Position numbers and translations under genes: made by a program
The notes under the pieces: model-generated
Seen by the model: only the letters and a program-made list of their open reading frames with translations
Database searches by the model: none
Told to the model about the DNA's origin: nothing
In this document: piece after piece, positions 53,763 to 54,759 of the stretch
How positions within the stretch are numbered: the stretch's first letter is position 1
Layout of the letters: each line of letters begins with the position of its first letter
NCBI RefSeq assembly: GCF_001072375.1
Contig: NZ_JVKV01000081.1
Location: forward strand, 1 to 54,759
DNA length: 54,759 nucleotides
Source of the DNA: Streptococcus pseudopneumoniae
GTDB taxonomy: Bacteria > Bacillota > Bacilli > Lactobacillales > Streptococcaceae
Direction of reading: 5' to 3'

Positions 53763-54572
53763 ATGATTAAACTACTTGCCCTTGATATGGACGGAACTCT
53801 GCTCAACGAAGCCAAGGAAATTCCTCAGGCTCATATTAATACCATTCATAAGGCTGTCGAAAAAGGCGTCAAACTGGTTCTCTGTACTGGTCGTCCTCTC
53901 TTTGGGGTTCTTCCCTACTACAAGAAACTCGGACTTGATTTGCAGAATGAATACGTCATCGTCAACAATGGATGTTCTACCCACCAAACTAGTGATTGGG
54001 GCCTTGTTGACTGGAGAGAACTTAGCAAATCAGACATTGAATACCTAAATGAACTTGCTGAAAAGAGTGAGGTCCAGTTGACTCTCTTTGACGAGGAACA
54101 CTACTTCGTTCTCGGAGGCGAACCAAATCCTATCGTAAAATACGATGCGACACTCGTCTTTTCTGACCTGACTGAAATTTCACTAGAGGAAGCTACCAGT
54201 GGAAAATATCGCATGTTCCAGGGTATGTTCTTAGGTACAAAAGAACAAACAGATGATTTTGAACAACGATTTGCTGATGAACTTTGTCAGAGATTTAGCG
54301 GAGTTCGTTCACAACCAGTTATCTATGAAGCAATGCCACTCGGTACCACAAAAGCTTCTGCTCTTTCTCGCTTGGCTGAGATTTTGGATATCCAACCTTC
54401 TGAAATCATGGCCATGGGTGATGCCAATAACGATATTGAGATGATAGAATTTGCAGGGCTTGGGATTGCCATGGGAAATGCCAGCGACTACGTCAAATCT
54501 CTCGCGGATGCCGTAACTGCTAGCAATGAAGAAGATGGTGTTGCACGTGCTATTGAGAAATATATTTTGTAG
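53763..54572 (+). CDS. Cof-type HAD-superfamily phosphatase (YidA-like)
   Basis: A 269-aa cytoplasmic phosphatase, probably acting on sugar phosphates. Motif I is DMDGTLL (nucleophile D8, acid D10), motif II is in LCTGRP, a C2B cap spans about residues 85-190, and motif IV is MGDANNDIEMI near residue 218. It is the only + strand core gene right of dif in the window and has its own promoter and terminator. Confidence 0.92.
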   Translation: MIKLLALDMDGTLLNEAKEIPQAHINTIHKAVEKGVKLVLCTGRPLFGVLPYYKKLGLDLQNEYVIVNNGCSTHQTSDWGLVDWRELSKSDIEYLNELAEKSEVQLTLFDEEHYFVLGGEPNPIVKYDATLVFSDLTEISLEEATSGKYRMFQGMFLGTKEQTDDFEQRFADELCQRFSGVRSQPVIYEAMPLGTTKASALSRLAEILDIQPSEIMAMGDANNDIEMIEFAGLGIAMGNASDYVKSLADAVTASNEEDGVARAIEKYIL

Positions 54573-54577
54573 AAAAT

Positions 54578-54620
54578 AAGCCCAGTCAACTAGTATTTCT
54601 AGCCAACTGGGCTTTTTATT
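54578..54620 (+). terminator. Terminator of the HAD phosphatase gene
   Basis: AAGCCCAGT pairs with ACTGGGCTT, with an inner CTAG pairing possible, followed by TTTTATTTTT. Confidence 0.88.
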
Positions 54621-54711
54621 TTTAGAAACTTAAAAACTTTAGAAACACTTTAGAAATGCTTGACGATTCTTTGATATCTATGCTTTATACTAGAATTATA
54701 AAAATAAAACA

Positions 54712-54759
54712 TCTTATACTCTTCGAAAATCAAATTCAAACCACGTCAGCTTCGCCTTG
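54712..54759 (+). repeat. BOX element, boxA end (cut by window edge)
   Basis: Begins TTATACTCTTCGAAAATCAA and continues through CAAACCACGTCAGCTTCGCC, the boxA sequence of pneumococcal/mitis-group BOX elements. The remainder lies beyond the window. Confidence 0.9.

Overview
The window is chromosomal DNA from a mitis-group Streptococcus (S. mitis, S. oralis or a close relative of S. pneumoniae). Three things point there: the pneumococcus-like gene order (ung-mutX-pyrC-MATE pump, acoABC-lpdA, lplA, xerS, clc-rnhB-rbgA, rexB-rexA), a choline-binding LytB-type wall hydrolase, and the start of a BOX repeat at the right edge. All calls come from reading the sequence; no database search was run.

Core left arm (1-11.5 kb, all + strand): a partial gene; uracil-DNA glycosylase, a Nudix hydrolase, dihydroorotase, a small Cys-rich protein and a MATE efflux pump; then a pyruvate/acetoin dehydrogenase operon in which the lipoyl domain sits on E3 rather than E2, followed by a lipoate ligase that would charge it. 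A 440-nt gap between the E1-beta and E2 genes holds two tandem copies of a structured repeat with compensatory base changes.

Terminus and accessory zone (11.5-35.5 kb): xerS and, just upstream of it, a sequence matching the streptococcal dif site. Gene orientation flips here from + to -, as expected where the replichores meet. A stack of accessory DNA lies directly beside dif. (i) A Tn554/RIT-like element carries three tyrosine-recombinase-type genes, a TnpC-like coiled-coil gene and a multi-zinc-ribbon cargo gene. (ii) A MEGA-type macrolide element carries mef, msr(D), both attenuator leader peptides and a decayed UmuC/YolD-type SOS operon. (iii) A TetR-controlled ABC transporter island has at least four palindromic operators. 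(iv) Small cassettes encode a DUF3800-like nuclease with a BECR-RNase-like partner, and a DUF5677-like protein. These last cassettes are separated by about 113-bp GTAC-rich palindromic repeats. An ~80-bp imperfect direct repeat brackets the whole 20.7-35.0 kb block.

Core right arm (35.5-54.8 kb, mostly - strand): a ClC channel, RNase HII and RbgA operon; an orphan Imm40-like gene; LytB; a surface/glycan operon (GT2-GtrA gene broken by one stop codon, phosphodiester glycosidase, four-TM protein); a YkgJ-like Cys-cluster protein; an uncharacterised protein next to RexA; RexB; a CPBP protease gene broken by one stop codon; and a Cof-type HAD phosphatase on the + strand, followed by the BOX element. 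No tRNA, rRNA, CRISPR array or intact insertion sequence was seen.
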